DNA from: Oryzomonas japonica
GTDB taxonomy: Bacteria > Desulfobacterota > Desulfuromonadia > Geobacterales > Pseudopelobacteraceae
Length of the DNA stretch: 64,000 nucleotides
Reading direction: 5' to 3'
Assembly (NCBI RefSeq): GCF_008802365.1
Contig: NZ_VZQZ01000003.1
Span: forward strand, 300,138-364,137
Of the stretch, positions 54,928-63,882 are shown in pieces. Below the pieces are notes generated by a model. That model was given only the letters and a program-made list of their open reading frames with translations. It was not told where the DNA came from and ran no database searches. The position numbers and the translations under genes were made by a program. Numbering within the stretch: the stretch's first letter is position 1; each line of letters opens with the position of its first letter.

Positions 54928-55780
54928 AGAGGGCAAGCTCCGCCAGCAGTTTCAGGCCGTGGTGCCGGCCGGTTTCGGCCGGGATGACCTTTCCGTTGCA
55001 CCTGAGCCCGACCGGCCGCAGCCCTACCCAGCGCCTGACCAGCCAGGCCGCGCGGGAGATGCGCTGCTCCAGCCCCTGTCCCGGCAAGGAGTCGAGATCG
55101 ATGACCAAGGGCGCCGCCGTCTGTCGGCCGAACTCCTTGACCAGCAACTCCTCGCTGCGGGCAGAGAGCTTCCAGTGAATCATCCGTAACGGCTCGCGGC
55201 CGGAGTAGGTTGCGATCCGTTCCAGTTCGCCGTCCAGGCCCCGATCCTGCCGGGAGTTGCTTCCATGGCGTTGCGCCTCGTCACCGTCGCCGACTGTCAC
55301 GCCGGCCTGCAGCCGGGGAAAGACGATAAAACGGCAAGCCGTAGCAAATGTCCAGTAGCGGGTGAAGAAGTTCACCGGAAAGGTGGAGCTTATGGTAATC
55401 CGGTCAAGGACGGCATGCCCCCGGTCGGGGAACATGAGTGAGATGCTCCCCTCGGTCGAGACCCCGCAGCCTATCAGGGGGAAGGTGATCCCTTGACCAC
55501 CGGGGCATTCCAGTCGGACCAGGAAGGAGGGGCTGTGCCGTTTGGTGTTGTGGATGCGCAGGCGGAATGGTGCGGCGATTTCGGCGAATATCTCGGCCGG
55601 AGGGACGATTTCGGGGATGAGCCCCTTGATGTTGCGCATGCCGGCATACCCGGTGACCGACATGAACGCCAGCAGCCCGGAAACCACCAGAAACAGCAGG
55701 TTGTTGCCGGTGTTGACGGCCGAGAAGCCCAGCAGAAGGGTGATGGCGATGTAGAGTGCCCCCGCCTTGCTGATCTTCAG
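54914..55780 (-). CDS. DUF58 protein, apparently with a CTG start
   Basis: A 288-residue protein with the DUF58 N-terminal helices (ISKAGALYIAITLLLGFSAV, then NTGNNLLFLVVSGLLAF) and the late conserved segment RIATYSGREPLRMIHWKLSA. No ATG, GTG or TTG exists upstream of the conserved first helix: a TGA closes the frame at 55834. The only nearby codon is CTG at 55780, overlapping the moxR TGA as CTGA. If GTG 55687 were used instead, the conserved helix would be lost. Confidence 0.75.
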   Translation of the reverse strand: MKISKAGALYIAITLLLGFSAVNTGNNLLFLVVSGLLAFMSVTGYAGMRNIKGLIPEIVPPAEIFAEIAAPFRLRIHNTKRHSPSFLVRLECPGGQGITFPLIGCGVSTEGSISLMFPDRGHAVLDRITISSTFPVNFFTRYWTFATACRFIVFPRLQAGVTVGDGDEAQRHGSNSRQDRGLDGELERIATYSGREPLRMIHWKLSARSEELLVKEFGRQTAAPLVIDLDSLPGQGLEQRISRAAWLVRRWVGLRPVGLRCNGKVIPAETGRHHGLKLLAELALYGRD

Positions 55781-56721
55781 GCCAAAGGAAGCGCTATGTC
55801 GGCGATGAGTGCCCGTAACAATTCTCCCCTGTCAACGGTTTCCTGATCGGGCCGCATGACCAGGCGGTGGGCACAGACCGGGACTGCAATCCCCTTGACG
55901 TCGTCCGGCGCCACGTAATCGCGCCCCTCCAGAAAAGCGGCCGCGCGGGCAGCCAGGGCAAGGCTGATGGCGGCCCGGGTGGAGAGGCCGGTCTGGATCA
56001 TGCCGTGGCTGCGGGTGGCCGCCACCAGGGCGTAGATATAGTCGACCACCTTGTCCGAGAGGTAGATGTCGGTTTCGACGCACCGGCGCGCGGCCAGGAT
56101 GTCGGCAGTCGAGGCCACCGGCGTCATGCCGCCGATCCGCTCGCGGATGCCGCCTCCGGCAATGATGCCCTTTTCCAGGTGTTCCGGCGGATAACCGATG
56201 CCGGTGCAGATCAGGAAACGGTCGAGTTGGGATTCGGGCAAGGGGAACGTGCCGCTCTGGTCGGAGGGGTTCTGGGTGGCGAACACCATGAAGGGGTCGG
56301 GCAGGTGGTGCGTCGTCCCTTCCACCGTCACCCGCCGCTCTTCCATGGCCTCCAACATGGCGCTCTGGGTGCGCGGCATGGCACGGTTGATCTCGTCGAG
56401 GAGGACGATGTTGTTGAAGATCGGCCCCGGCAGAAAGGCGAAATGCCCTTCTTCCCGGTTGAATACCGACAGGCCGGTGATGTCCGAAGGGAGCAGATCG
56501 CTGGTGCACTGCACCCTGCCGAAGGAGAGGCCGGTAATACCGGCCAGGGCCAAGGCAATGGTCGTCTTGCCCAGGCCGGGCAGATCCTCGATCAGGATAT
56601 GCCCACCGGTCAGGAGTGCGACCATGGAAAGGCGCAGCACCTCTTCCTTGCCATGGAGATAATCACGGCTGAGGGTGTCGAGTATCGTTGTTATGGTACG
56701 GTTATGGTCGGGTAGCGCCAC
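55777..56721 (-). CDS. MoxR-family AAA+ ATPase
   Basis: A 314-residue ATPase: Walker A ILIEDLPGLGKTTIALALAG near residue 45, Walker B NIVLLDEINRAMPRTQ, sensor-1 region VFATQNPSDQSGTFPLPESQ and sensor-2 STRAAISLALAARAAAF. MoxR proteins act as chaperone-like ATPases for DUF58/VWA partners. The GTG at 56721 follows AAAGGA at a correct distance; the longer ATG frame adds an unlike leader. First gene of the operon. Confidence 0.92.
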   Translation of the reverse strand: MALPDHNRTITTILDTLSRDYLHGKEEVLRLSMVALLTGGHILIEDLPGLGKTTIALALAGITGLSFGRVQCTSDLLPSDITGLSVFNREEGHFAFLPGPIFNNIVLLDEINRAMPRTQSAMLEAMEERRVTVEGTTHHLPDPFMVFATQNPSDQSGTFPLPESQLDRFLICTGIGYPPEHLEKGIIAGGGIRERIGGMTPVASTADILAARRCVETDIYLSDKVVDYIYALVAATRSHGMIQTGLSTRAAISLALAARAAAFLEGRDYVAPDDVKGIAVPVCAHRLVMRPDQETVDRGELLRALIADIALPLA

Positions 56722-56860
56722 GTTCTGTCCTTTTATGGATGCCGATGGGGGAAGGATGGAGCAAGGGGTAGCTTTTACTGATAGACAGTTTACCACAGGT
56801 GCGCGTAAAAGTGCATTCGGATAGCCGTGTGATGTGGAATGTTCGTGTCCACGGTGGGGC

Positions 56861-56928
56861 AGGGTAGACACACGGTCTACCCTGCAAACACGAAACGGGA
56901 GATGGCGTCCCCCGTTTCGTGTTTGCAG
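56861..56928. promoter_or_regulatory. Two adjacent perfect hairpins
   Basis: AGGGTAGAC / GTCTACCCT (56861-56883, five-base loop) next to an 18-base perfect stem CTGCAAACACGAAACGGG / CCCGTTTCGTGTTTGCAG (56882-56928). They lie downstream of the haem chemoreceptor stop and upstream of moxR. No T tract follows, so a simple intrinsic terminator is not obvious. Confidence 0.55.
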
Positions 56929-56986
56929 CCATATTCCATAAAAACGGACGGTGGGGGTGATGGCCCGACCGCCCGCTGTCTTCCTG

Positions 56987-58567
56987 TTATGAGAGTTTGA
57001 ACAGTCCCACGAGCCGTTTCAGGTCATGGGCAAGATCCGCCAGTTGATTGGCGGCGGTGGCCGTTTCTTGCGCCCCGTCCGCCGCCCCCTGGACGACGGT
57101 GGTGACCCGCTGGATATTGCAACTGATCTCACTGGTGGTTGCCGTCTGCTGCTCGGCGGCGGTAGCGATCTGGTTGACCTGGGTCACGACGGCGCGAATC
57201 TGTTCGATGATTTCAAAGATCGCCTCTCCCGAACTGGCGGCCTCTTCGGTTCCGGCCTCCACTTCCTTAACGCCTTCTTCCATGGTGGCGACCGCACTCT
57301 TGGTCTCGTTTTGAATAGCCTTGATCATTTTGCCGATTTCGTGGGTGGCCTTGGTGGTCCGTTCCGCCAGGGCGCGGACCTCATCGGCGACAACAGCAAA
57401 ACCGCGTCCCTGTTCCCCGGCTCGGGCCGCCTCGATGGCGGCGTTCAGAGCCAGGAGGTTGGTCTGGTCGGCGATGTCCTCGATGGTGCCGACGATCTCC
57501 CCAATCTGGTCCGATCTGCTGCCCAACGATTCGATGGTCGTCGCCGATTCCCGCACCTTGTCGGCGATGCGGGCCATGACATCAATGGTCCTTGAAACCA
57601 CTTCGGCACCGGCAGTAGCGGAATCGTTCGCCTTGTCGGACTCCTCCGCCGCCGCGGTACAATTCGTGGCGATATTGCTCGAAGTTGCCGCCATTTCCTC
57701 GCTGGCGGTGGCCACCGTGTCCGTCTGACTGACCGCATCGTCGATGCCCGCGGTCATTTTTTGGGATGTACTGAGCAACTGGTCCGCGGAGGACGACAGT
57801 GCAACTGCATTCTGGGCGATCTGGGACATGATGTCGTGGATCTTGGAAATGAGCTTGTTGATTCCAACTGCAAGATGGCCGATCTCGTCGTCGGACGACA
57901 CCTGGATGACCGTGGTCAGGTCGCCGGCGCCGCTGGACAACTCATCGACCTTTTTGGAAAAAGCCAGGATATGTTTGATGATTGCCGCTCTCAGGAAGAG
58001 GAAAATCGTTCCGAGCAGGACGAAGAAGAACAAAACGCTGGTCAGAAAAAGGGTTATGGACGTCTCTTTGGCGCTGTCATACCCCTCTTGGATGGAGGTT
58101 TTCAGGAGCATTCCCCCCAGGAATTTGGGGGCGGCGTCATGGCACTGCTTGCAGCGTTGCTCATTTTCGAAGGGGATGGCGAGGTTGAGGGCTTTTACGC
58201 CGTTTTCTTCGCTTTTGAACTCGATGGTTTTGCCGAGTTCAAGCGCTTTTGCAATGGCGGGCTGCACCGCGCCGTCTTTGGCTTCAGACTCCTTGCCGTG
58301 CTCGTCGTAGATCTTGAGGTCGAGAAACAGTTTCTTCTCTTTATTTTCACGAATGTACTTATTGACCTCTTTCGAGTCGCCTTTCATCATGTAATCATCG
58401 ATGTCTCTGATGAATATCGCCGCCAGGTTGCGGGTATTCTTCAACTGCAACGTCATGGTCGAGGTGGTTTGTTGCCAGATCGAAATCGCCATCATGGCTG
58501 CCAGGCCGCAGCCGAGTGAAATCCCCAGGATTACCAATACCTTGAAAGCCAGCTTTTTTCTGAGCAT
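56987..58567 (-). CDS. Methyl-accepting chemotaxis protein with periplasmic c-type haem motif
   Basis: A 526-residue chemoreceptor: helix 1 (about 8-30), periplasmic sensor domain (about 35-168) containing a CxxCH haem attachment motif (CKQCH, residues 139-143), helix 2 (about 170-195), HAMP, and signalling tip [20 protein letters not shown]. Geobacter sulfurreducens has characterised haem-containing PAS-like sensor domains in such receptors (GSU0935/GSU0582 type), which sense redox or gas ligands. The cysteines are on the periplasmic side, where c-type haem is attached. Confidence 0.93.
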   Translation of the reverse strand: MLRKKLAFKVLVILGISLGCGLAAMMAISIWQQTTSTMTLQLKNTRNLAAIFIRDIDDYMMKGDSKEVNKYIRENKEKKLFLDLKIYDEHGKESEAKDGAVQPAIAKALELGKTIEFKSEENGVKALNLAIPFENEQRCKQCHDAAPKFLGGMLLKTSIQEGYDSAKETSITLFLTSVLFFFVLLGTIFLFLRAAIIKHILAFSKKVDELSSGAGDLTTVIQVSSDDEIGHLAVGINKLISKIHDIMSQIAQNAVALSSSADQLLSTSQKMTAGIDDAVSQTDTVATASEEMAATSSNIATNCTAAAEESDKANDSATAGAEVVSRTIDVMARIADKVRESATTIESLGSRSDQIGEIVGTIEDIADQTNLLALNAAIEAARAGEQGRGFAVVADEVRALAERTTKATHEIGKMIKAIQNETKSAVATMEEGVKEVEAGTEEAASSGEAIFEIIEQIRAVVTQVNQIATAAEQQTATTSEISCNIQRVTTVVQGAADGAQETATAANQLADLAHDLKRLVGLFKLS

Positions 58568-58705
58568 TCCCTTACCCCTCTAACCGATATGTGTGTCGAA
58601 AGGTGAAAACTATAGCTGATGGCCGTCAGGTAAGTCAAATGGTGAAAATATGTATACACATATAATCGATTGAAATGGCGAGCTTATTATAATTTAATGA
58701 GTTTG

Positions 58706-59152
58706 TCAGAACTTGATGTGTACGCCGATGCCCAGTGATTGGGGGGGCGTGCTCCTGTCGCTCGTGGGGGGCTCACTGGTGAAATGCAAATATTTGTAGT
58801 CAATGACGAGCGACGAATTGCCGCTCAGGTTGAAGCTGACGCCGGCCTGGCCTGCCACGCCTGTTTTCAGTTTTGTGGGAGCGTCCGTAACGGTTGCATC
58901 CTGGGGGAGGGCATAGGCCACACCGGTTCCGATGTACGGAGTGACATTTTTCAGCAAACTGAAGCCATATTTGGCGGTCAGCAGGCCGGGGCTCTTGCCG
59001 GTCGTATCGGTGGCAACAGGCCGCAAGATGCCGTATCCCAACGAAAAACCGTCCTTCTCTTCGCCGGCGCAGCAAACGGCAGCTTTCAGGAGGGCCACAC
59101 AGGCTACGGTTGCCACCGACAGGAACTTCTTTTGAAGCTTTACGCCTCGCAT
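58706..59152 (-). CDS. Small outer-membrane beta-barrel protein
   Basis: A 148-residue protein with a signal peptide (about 1-28, ending AVCCAG), alternating beta-strands (FSLGYGILRPVATDTTG, VTPYIGTGVAYALP, LVIDYKYLHFTSEP) and a C-terminal strand ending LGIGVHIKF with terminal Phe. It resembles a short OmpW/AcfA-like barrel. The start is uncertain (59152 or 59176). Confidence 0.65.
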   Translation of the reverse strand: MRGVKLQKKFLSVATVACVALLKAAVCCAGEEKDGFSLGYGILRPVATDTTGKSPGLLTAKYGFSLLKNVTPYIGTGVAYALPQDATVTDAPTKLKTGVAGQAGVSFNLSGNSSLVIDYKYLHFTSEPPTSDRSTPPQSLGIGVHIKF

Positions 59153-59156
59153 GTGG

Positions 59157-59408
59157 TTACCTGGTGTAATGTCCATTCTCGATTCTTTTGCTGAATGTTT
59201 TGAATGACCCCTTATGAGTGCCCATCTCCGGCGCATGCATGGGATGGGACCAGATATAGGTGGATATTCTCCGTTCAATTGGTGATAAAAGCAACGCCAA
59301 TATGTACACTCCCACAAACGCAGCGATGAATAATCCGAGCATCATGCCTGTCGCATAGATAAAGCTAAGGAAAGCTGTCATACCCGCCATCCTTTCCGGG
59401 CGGTCCAT
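59157..59408 (-). CDS. Small membrane protein
   Basis: An 83-residue protein from ATG 59408 after AGAGGG (longer starts exist to 59468). One or two helices (MTAFLSFIYATGMMLGLFIA, then FVGVYILALLLSPIE) followed by a basic cytoplasmic tail. Family not recognised. It ends 5 bases before the small outer-membrane protein gene and may be co-transcribed with it. Confidence 0.5.
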   Translation of the reverse strand: MDRPERMAGMTAFLSFIYATGMMLGLFIAAFVGVYILALLLSPIERRISTYIWSHPMHAPEMGTHKGSFKTFSKRIENGHYTR

Positions 59409-59519
59409 TTTGCCCTCTAGTCCCATTATACGCCTATTTCCGCGATCAGCAGCGGTGATATTTCGCAATGGCGTACCACCATCGACAATGCTGGGAGGCG
59501 GGGTGCGGTGATCGAGTTG

Positions 59520-59558
59520 TTGACATTAAGGATAAAGATGATATCTTTTATCCTTAAT
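59520..59558 (+). promoter_or_regulatory. Promoter overlapped by a 12-base inverted repeat
   Basis: TTGACA (59520-59525), 16-base spacer, TATCTT (59542-59547). The dyad ATTAAGGATAAA-N10-TTTATCCTTAAT (59525-59558) covers the spacer and -10, the position of a repressor operator. The motif is not assigned to a known regulator; it is loosely Fur-like. Confidence 0.5.
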
Positions 59559-59589
59559 GGGGTCGCAGTGAATTACCGGGAGGCTAAAA

Positions 59590-59760
59590 ATGCAGAGACC
59601 AGAAAATCATGATAGCAGCCGAGATCGAAACCAGAGGGTGTTGCAGAAGGTGATGCCGATAGATACCGCCGTATCCACCGGAGTCATGGGCGTGTTCACG
59701 CTTGGCGTCATACTCTTTGCCGGCCTCATGGCCAGGATGTGGTGGGTTGCCCACAGTTGA
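59590..59760 (+). CDS. Small single-span membrane protein (56 residues)
   Basis: The ATG follows GGGAGG at a normal distance. The 56-residue product has a charged N-terminal part (MQRPENHDSSRDRNQRVLQK) and one helix (GVMGVFTLGVILFAGLMARM). It has its own promoter/operator candidate and an intrinsic terminator 100 bases downstream, making a complete small transcription unit. No family recognised. Confidence 0.6.
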   Translation: MQRPENHDSSRDRNQRVLQKVMPIDTAVSTGVMGVFTLGVILFAGLMARMWWVAHS

Positions 59761-59861
59761 GCAAGCTCTTTCCGTCCACTCTTTGCCGCTCGTGGTAGTG
59801 TGCCGTGCATCGAGAAAGTCGGTTTATAACGTTGTTCACGATGGAAATTGCCCATAAGGCA

Positions 59862-59898
59862 CCCCGTAGCTAACCCTCCGTGCTACGGGGATTTTTTT
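59862..59898 (+). terminator. Intrinsic terminator
   Basis: CCCCGTAGC / GCTACGGGG nine-base stem followed by seven T. Confidence 0.9.
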
Positions 59899-60027
59899 GT
59901 CAAAAATTCAAAATTGATGTCGCAATCCAATGAAGTGGTGGAACAGCCCTGGCGCCCTCGAGCTGCTGTGACCGCCACCGGTTGGGTGGCGGCTGGTCAT
60001 GCCGACCCGATGCCCGCCCCTGGGTAA

Positions 60028-60540
60028 TCAGACGACCTCGCACACCTCGATGTGCCCCAGGTAGCGCATGCGTCGTGGGCCGGGCCGGTAGTCGTTCGCC
60101 GAGACAAAGGCGAATTCCCCCTCGTTTTCGTCCAACGGCCGCCCCTCCCTTTCGAATACGACGATAGCCTTTTCACCGACGACGGTATTATTGATCTCCT
60201 GCCAACTGAAGAGCGCCATATAGCCGTCGTTGGAAGTGAGCTTCAGGTACAGCCTGTTCGGCGCATGATGCTCCGTTATGACTACGGACGCCTGTGCCAG
60301 GATATCCCGCAGCAATACCCCGCGATAGCTCTTGATGGTCCCCTTCTCCGTGCCGCTGCCGCAGATAATGGGTAGCGCCCCGGTCTCCAGGGCGGTCATC
60401 TTGCGGAGATCGGCAACGCTCAAGCAAAGAGGCCTCTCTACACGCCCTGTCACCTTCAGCTCATGAGACATGTATTCCGGGCCGTATTTATGCTTTCCAT
60501 GGGGCTTGGTCCCTGGTTGTATGTTCTCGGCGTGGTCCAT
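60028..60540 (-). CDS. Small molybdopterin-binding oxidoreductase-like protein
   Basis: A 170-residue protein matching the sulfite-oxidase-type molybdopterin-binding fold: LSVADLRKMTALETGALPII, then CGSGTEKGTIKSYRGVLLRDIL, and a C-terminal RRMRYLGHIEVCEV. It starts at 60540 after GAGGAGG. No signal peptide is seen, and the domain is much shorter than a full sulfite oxidase, as in stand-alone family members in Geobacterales. The cysteine in LPIICGSG may be the Mo ligand; unproven. Confidence 0.75.
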   Translation of the reverse strand: MDHAENIQPGTKPHGKHKYGPEYMSHELKVTGRVERPLCLSVADLRKMTALETGALPIICGSGTEKGTIKSYRGVLLRDILAQASVVITEHHAPNRLYLKLTSNDGYMALFSWQEINNTVVGEKAIVVFEREGRPLDENEGEFAFVSANDYRPGPRRMRYLGHIEVCEVV

Positions 60541-60703
60541 TATACCTCCTCTTTTGAGCTGTATTTTCTTATGACCTGTTTCGCGTTCCCGGTAATCCTG
60601 GACTTTTCGTTTCAGATGCCGAGGGCTCCCGAATGTCCGCACCCCGTGGTTACGGTTTCCAACGCATCCCCAACCCGGTTGTGTCTATAATGGTTCGGGG
60701 CAC

Positions 60704-61534
60704 CTATTTGCCGGTGGGCTGCGGCTCGGCAACCGGGGGCAGGGCCAGCGCCTCGGCCTCGGTCCGGCAATCGCGGATAGGTAACAGCCCTTTGGTGCGT
60801 GCCGCAGCTAGCTCGGCCTTGGCGGCCTCCAGGTCCGCCCGGAAGGCGGGGTCGACATGTAAGCGGGCTACCATCGCTGCGGCAACGGTACGCCCCTCAT
60901 TCACGTCGCTCAACCAGTGCACGTTGCACACGATCCGGCTCTGGCCAAAGGCCCTGCCCCGAATCAGGACCGCATCGGCCCGTTCCGGCGCGATTTCACT
61001 CAGGATGAGCGCCCAGGTCCACCCGGCCGTGGTGTGCCCCGAGGGGTACGAGCCGCTTGTGCGCAACCGTTGTTCGTCGCCTGGGGTACAGATCCGCTCC
61101 CCGTTCACCATAAAGGGGCGGGGGCGCTTATAGGTATCCTTCGGCCGGGAAACGGCGTTACCCGCGTCGGCCAGGGTACGGCGCAGCAGGCGGAAGAGGC
61201 GAGGGGTTTCCTGCTCGGTGATGCGGGCGTTCAGGGCACAGGAAAAACTTTCGGCCGCAGCCGGAAAGGAAAGGTCGGCATCCTGGATAGCCAGCGCCCA
61301 TCGGTCCGAATCCCGCAGGGGAAAGCTGGCGCGGCTGGTTTCCTGGTCGAGCGCAAACGCGGTCGAACCGGTGGCAGGTGGTGGAGGGAGCAGCGCCACC
61401 ATGTCGGGCAACTGCTTGGCCGGCAAGTAGCCCAGAATCCCCCCCCGGGCGGTTGGAGCCGTGTCGTGCTTTTCCACTGTTGCACACCCTGTCATAAGTA
61501 CCAGGCACAGCAGCATTGTTGCCATGTTTCCCAT
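60704..61534 (-). CDS. Class A acid phosphatase (PAP2 family), predicted lipoprotein
   Basis: A 276-residue enzyme with a lipobox signal (LCLVLMTGCATVEK, Cys near residue 17). The three PAP2 motifs are present: KRPRPF, SGSYPSGHTTAGW and GQSRIVCNVHWLSDVNEGR. The class A PhoN/PhoC group hydrolyses phosphomonoesters in the periplasm. The start at 61534 is chosen because AGAGGGAAG precedes it and the signal peptide begins there. Confidence 0.9.
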   Translation of the reverse strand: MGNMATMLLCLVLMTGCATVEKHDTAPTARGGILGYLPAKQLPDMVALLPPPPATGSTAFALDQETSRASFPLRDSDRWALAIQDADLSFPAAAESFSCALNARITEQETPRLFRLLRRTLADAGNAVSRPKDTYKRPRPFMVNGERICTPGDEQRLRTSGSYPSGHTTAGWTWALILSEIAPERADAVLIRGRAFGQSRIVCNVHWLSDVNEGRTVAAAMVARLHVDPAFRADLEAAKAELAAARTKGLLPIRDCRTEAEALALPPVAEPQPTGK

Positions 61535-61772
61535 ACGTCTTCCCTCTCTTTTCATCCCGCTATGATAGTGCTTTCGCTTCAGGTTGGGCAATCTGCAGGG
61601 ATGTCCCTGCCGTCATTTCTATCCTATCGGGGGTAGTCACCCTTTTTCGGCCATCTCGGTGATCGTGCGCCGATATGCGGTAGAATAGGGCTCGATCGGG
61701 AGACCTGCATTGGAACGAACAGAATGATTGCTGCGGGTATGCAGCATAATTAACCGGCACTCTACGATGGTT

Positions 61773-62348
61773 TCAAGCTTGCAAATCCTTTGTTTCCGCG
61801 AGCTTTCGTATTAATCGCACGATAATGGGTTGCAGCACATTTCCTGACATGGATGTTTTGCTACTGGCATGGTACAGAGGGAGCAAGGGTTTCAAAACTT
61901 CCCGCTTCATAAACTCCATCAAGTCACGGGCCTGTTGCTTGGCCCTTTCTCGGATAGTTACGTTCCGGGCGATGCACATGACCCCCACGATTTCGCCACT
62001 CGGCAAAACCCAGGGGAATTTGGTGACGGAAACCTTTACTATTTCGCCATTTTTGTGGGTTATTGTTTCGCGTTGGTCTTCAATAGGTTTGCGATGCTTC
62101 ATCACCCAAAGATCATCTTGAAGGGCCTTTTCAGCTTGATCATGGGGCAAAAGGTCAAAATCGGTGTAACCTCGGATGGAGTCCATGTTGAGACCATAGT
62201 GGCGGGCCTTGGTGGCACTGGCGCAGATTATTTTCCCACCCGTGAACTCGCCCCGTTCATTGGCAAAATATTCCTTGATTACGATGGAATCACTCGTATG
62301 TTGCATGAAAGCATTGAATATCAATACTTCCTGCATCGATCTTCCCAT
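61773..62348 (-). CDS. Single-PAS-domain signalling protein
   Basis: A 191-residue soluble protein. The PAS domain (about 10-130) ends with the typical PAC strand SVTKFPWVLPSGEIVGVMCI then ARNVTIRERAKQQARDLMEF. No kinase, cyclase or DNA-binding domain follows, only a helical C-terminus. The ATG at 62348 follows AAAGGAAAAG. It probably senses a small ligand and acts on a partner not visible here. Confidence 0.75.
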   Translation of the reverse strand: MGRSMQEVLIFNAFMQHTSDSIVIKEYFANERGEFTGGKIICASATKARHYGLNMDSIRGYTDFDLLPHDQAEKALQDDLWVMKHRKPIEDQRETITHKNGEIVKVSVTKFPWVLPSGEIVGVMCIARNVTIRERAKQQARDLMEFMKREVLKPLLPLYHASSKTSMSGNVLQPIIVRLIRKLAETKDLQA

Positions 62349-62733
62349 GGACTTTTCCTTTCGTGCAACGATACCCATAAATGGGGAATTCACTGGGAGA
62401 ATCACCGATTGTAAGATTGTACTATCCACAATTACAACATGTTGTTCTGTTTTATCAACTTCAAAGTTGAGTTCAGAGTTCTTTTGACTGGCTGGGTGCA
62501 ACTAGGGCGTGCGTACAGAAAAATAGCGGTATCCCGCAGGGAATCCAGGTTCCGTTTCATGGTGCCGTCCCAATGGGATAACGGTTGTCGTATAGCAGAA
62601 CAGGCTGAAAAATCATGCGTTTCCAGGCTGTTCTGCTGAATCTCCAACGAAAATAATTTCCTGAGGCTTGCGCTGTTACAATTGGTGGGCAATGTGGTGT
62701 GGCAAGGTTTGGTTCTTGCGATGGAAGACGCAG
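62349..62733. other. Intergenic region with an imperfect hairpin
   Basis: A 385-base gap between the PAS gene and nifB (both minus). It includes an inverted repeat AGCAGAACAGGCTG / CAGGCTGTTCTGCT (62594-62637, one mismatch). No gene or clear promoter was seen. Confidence 0.5.
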
Positions 62734-63576
62734 TTACAAGGAACAGCCGCCGCCGATGAGGCCGACTGCGTCGGCACGGCACTGTTGGCAGCCCCTGAAC
62801 TGGCTGATGATCTGTTCGTTGGCCGCCCGCACCGTTTCCAGGTATTCCGGCGACGGCGGAGCGACATGGGCCAACTCCGCCTGGGGGATGATCGGCATGA
62901 CGTTCATGACAAAGGCTCCGTACTCGCTGACCTTGTCGGCGATAAGTGGTATCTGGCTGTCGTTGATGCCGGGGGTCAGCACCGTGTTGACCTTGACCAC
63001 CAGACCCTGCTCGGCGGCCAGGCGCACCCCTTTGAACTGGTTTTTGATCAGGATGGCGGCTCCCTCCTCACCCCGGTAGTGGGTGCCGTGGTAGATCACG
63101 TGGCGATAGACCTGGGCCCCGACAGCCGGATCGAGGGCATTGATGGTCACCGTAAGGCTGTGCAGGTTGATCTTTGCCAGGTCCTTGAGCCGCTCGGGGA
63201 GCAACAGGCCATTGGTGCTCATGCAGAACAGCAGTTCGGGGAACTCGGCCTTCACCAGGCGAAATGTTTCAAAGGTTTCCTCGTTGGCCAGCGGATCGCC
63301 GGGCCCGGCGATGCCGATCACCTTAATAACCTTTCCGAGTTGTTCATCTGCCATGGTGCTGCGCACCTGTTCCAGGGCCTCCTGGGGGGAGAGCAGCCGG
63401 CTGGTGACGCCGGGGCGCGATTCGTTGGCGCAGTCGTGCTTGCGGTCGCAGTAGCCGCACTTGATATTGCAGCGCGGCGCCACCGCCAGGTGGATGCGGC
63501 CGTTTTTGTGCCGGTTCCCGCCGAAGCAGGGGTGGCCATGGGTGACGCGGTCCTTGGTGCATGATGATATGGTCAT
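62734..63576 (-). CDS. nifB: Nitrogenase cofactor biosynthesis radical-SAM protein NifB (short form)
   Basis: A 280-residue radical-SAM enzyme that builds NifB-co, the carbide-containing Fe-S precursor of the nitrogenase cofactors. The signature HPCFGGNRHKNGRIHLAVAP leads into CNIKCGYC (Cys36, Cys40, Cys43) and DCANESRPGVTS; GIAGPGDPLANEETF and the terminal CQQCRADAVGLIG also fit. It lacks the C-terminal NifX/NafY domain of longer NifB proteins. It lies downstream of cysK-yezD behind a terminator, so it may have its own promoter. Confidence 0.93.
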   Translation of the reverse strand: MTISSCTKDRVTHGHPCFGGNRHKNGRIHLAVAPRCNIKCGYCDRKHDCANESRPGVTSRLLSPQEALEQVRSTMADEQLGKVIKVIGIAGPGDPLANEETFETFRLVKAEFPELLFCMSTNGLLLPERLKDLAKINLHSLTVTINALDPAVGAQVYRHVIYHGTHYRGEEGAAILIKNQFKGVRLAAEQGLVVKVNTVLTPGINDSQIPLIADKVSEYGAFVMNVMPIIPQAELAHVAPPSPEYLETVRAANEQIISQFRGCQQCRADAVGLIGGGCSL

Positions 63577-63595
63577 GGTGCAATCTCCCGTAGAA

Positions 63596-63632
63596 AACGA
63601 AAAGAGGCCGAGGGAATGGTTCCCCCGGCCTC
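63596..63632 (-). terminator. Intrinsic terminator between yezD and nifB
   Basis: Minus-strand hairpin GAGGCCGGGGGAA ... TTCCCTCGGCCTC followed by TTTTCGTTTT, 68 bases after yezD and about 20 bases before nifB. Confidence 0.8.
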
Positions 63633-63699
63633 CAGTTGTCTAGTCAGCGCGGAATAAGATATTTTGTTATTGGTCTATGACGGTGGGGACGTTGGCTTG

Positions 63700-63882
63700 T
63701 TAAATCCCGCCGCCGTCCACATATCCGGTTTTGTTGAGCCGGATCTTCTCGCTCTTGTCTACCTGGATCACCCGGCCGTCCTGCACCACCAGGGTCACCG
63801 TGCCGAAACGGATCGAGCTCAGCGCCTCACGCACGACCTGCTCCAGGTCCCGGCTCCATGGTTCAGGGGTCGGGGCGGCCAT
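63700..63882 (-). CDS. YezD-family small protein (DUF2292)
   Basis: A 60-residue protein whose core FGTVTLVVQDGRVIQVDKSE is the DUF2292/YezD signature. Members sit beside sulfur-assimilation genes, and here its ATG overlaps the cysK stop by one base. Function unknown; context links it to cysteine synthesis. Confidence 0.85.
   Translation of the reverse strand: MAAPTPEPWSRDLEQVVREALSSIRFGTVTLVVQDGRVIQVDKSEKIRLNKTGYVDGGGI

Noticed and set aside
62594..62637. Hairpin considered as a terminator for nifB
   Set aside because: No T tract follows on either strand and it has a mismatch; left only as an unassigned inverted repeat.
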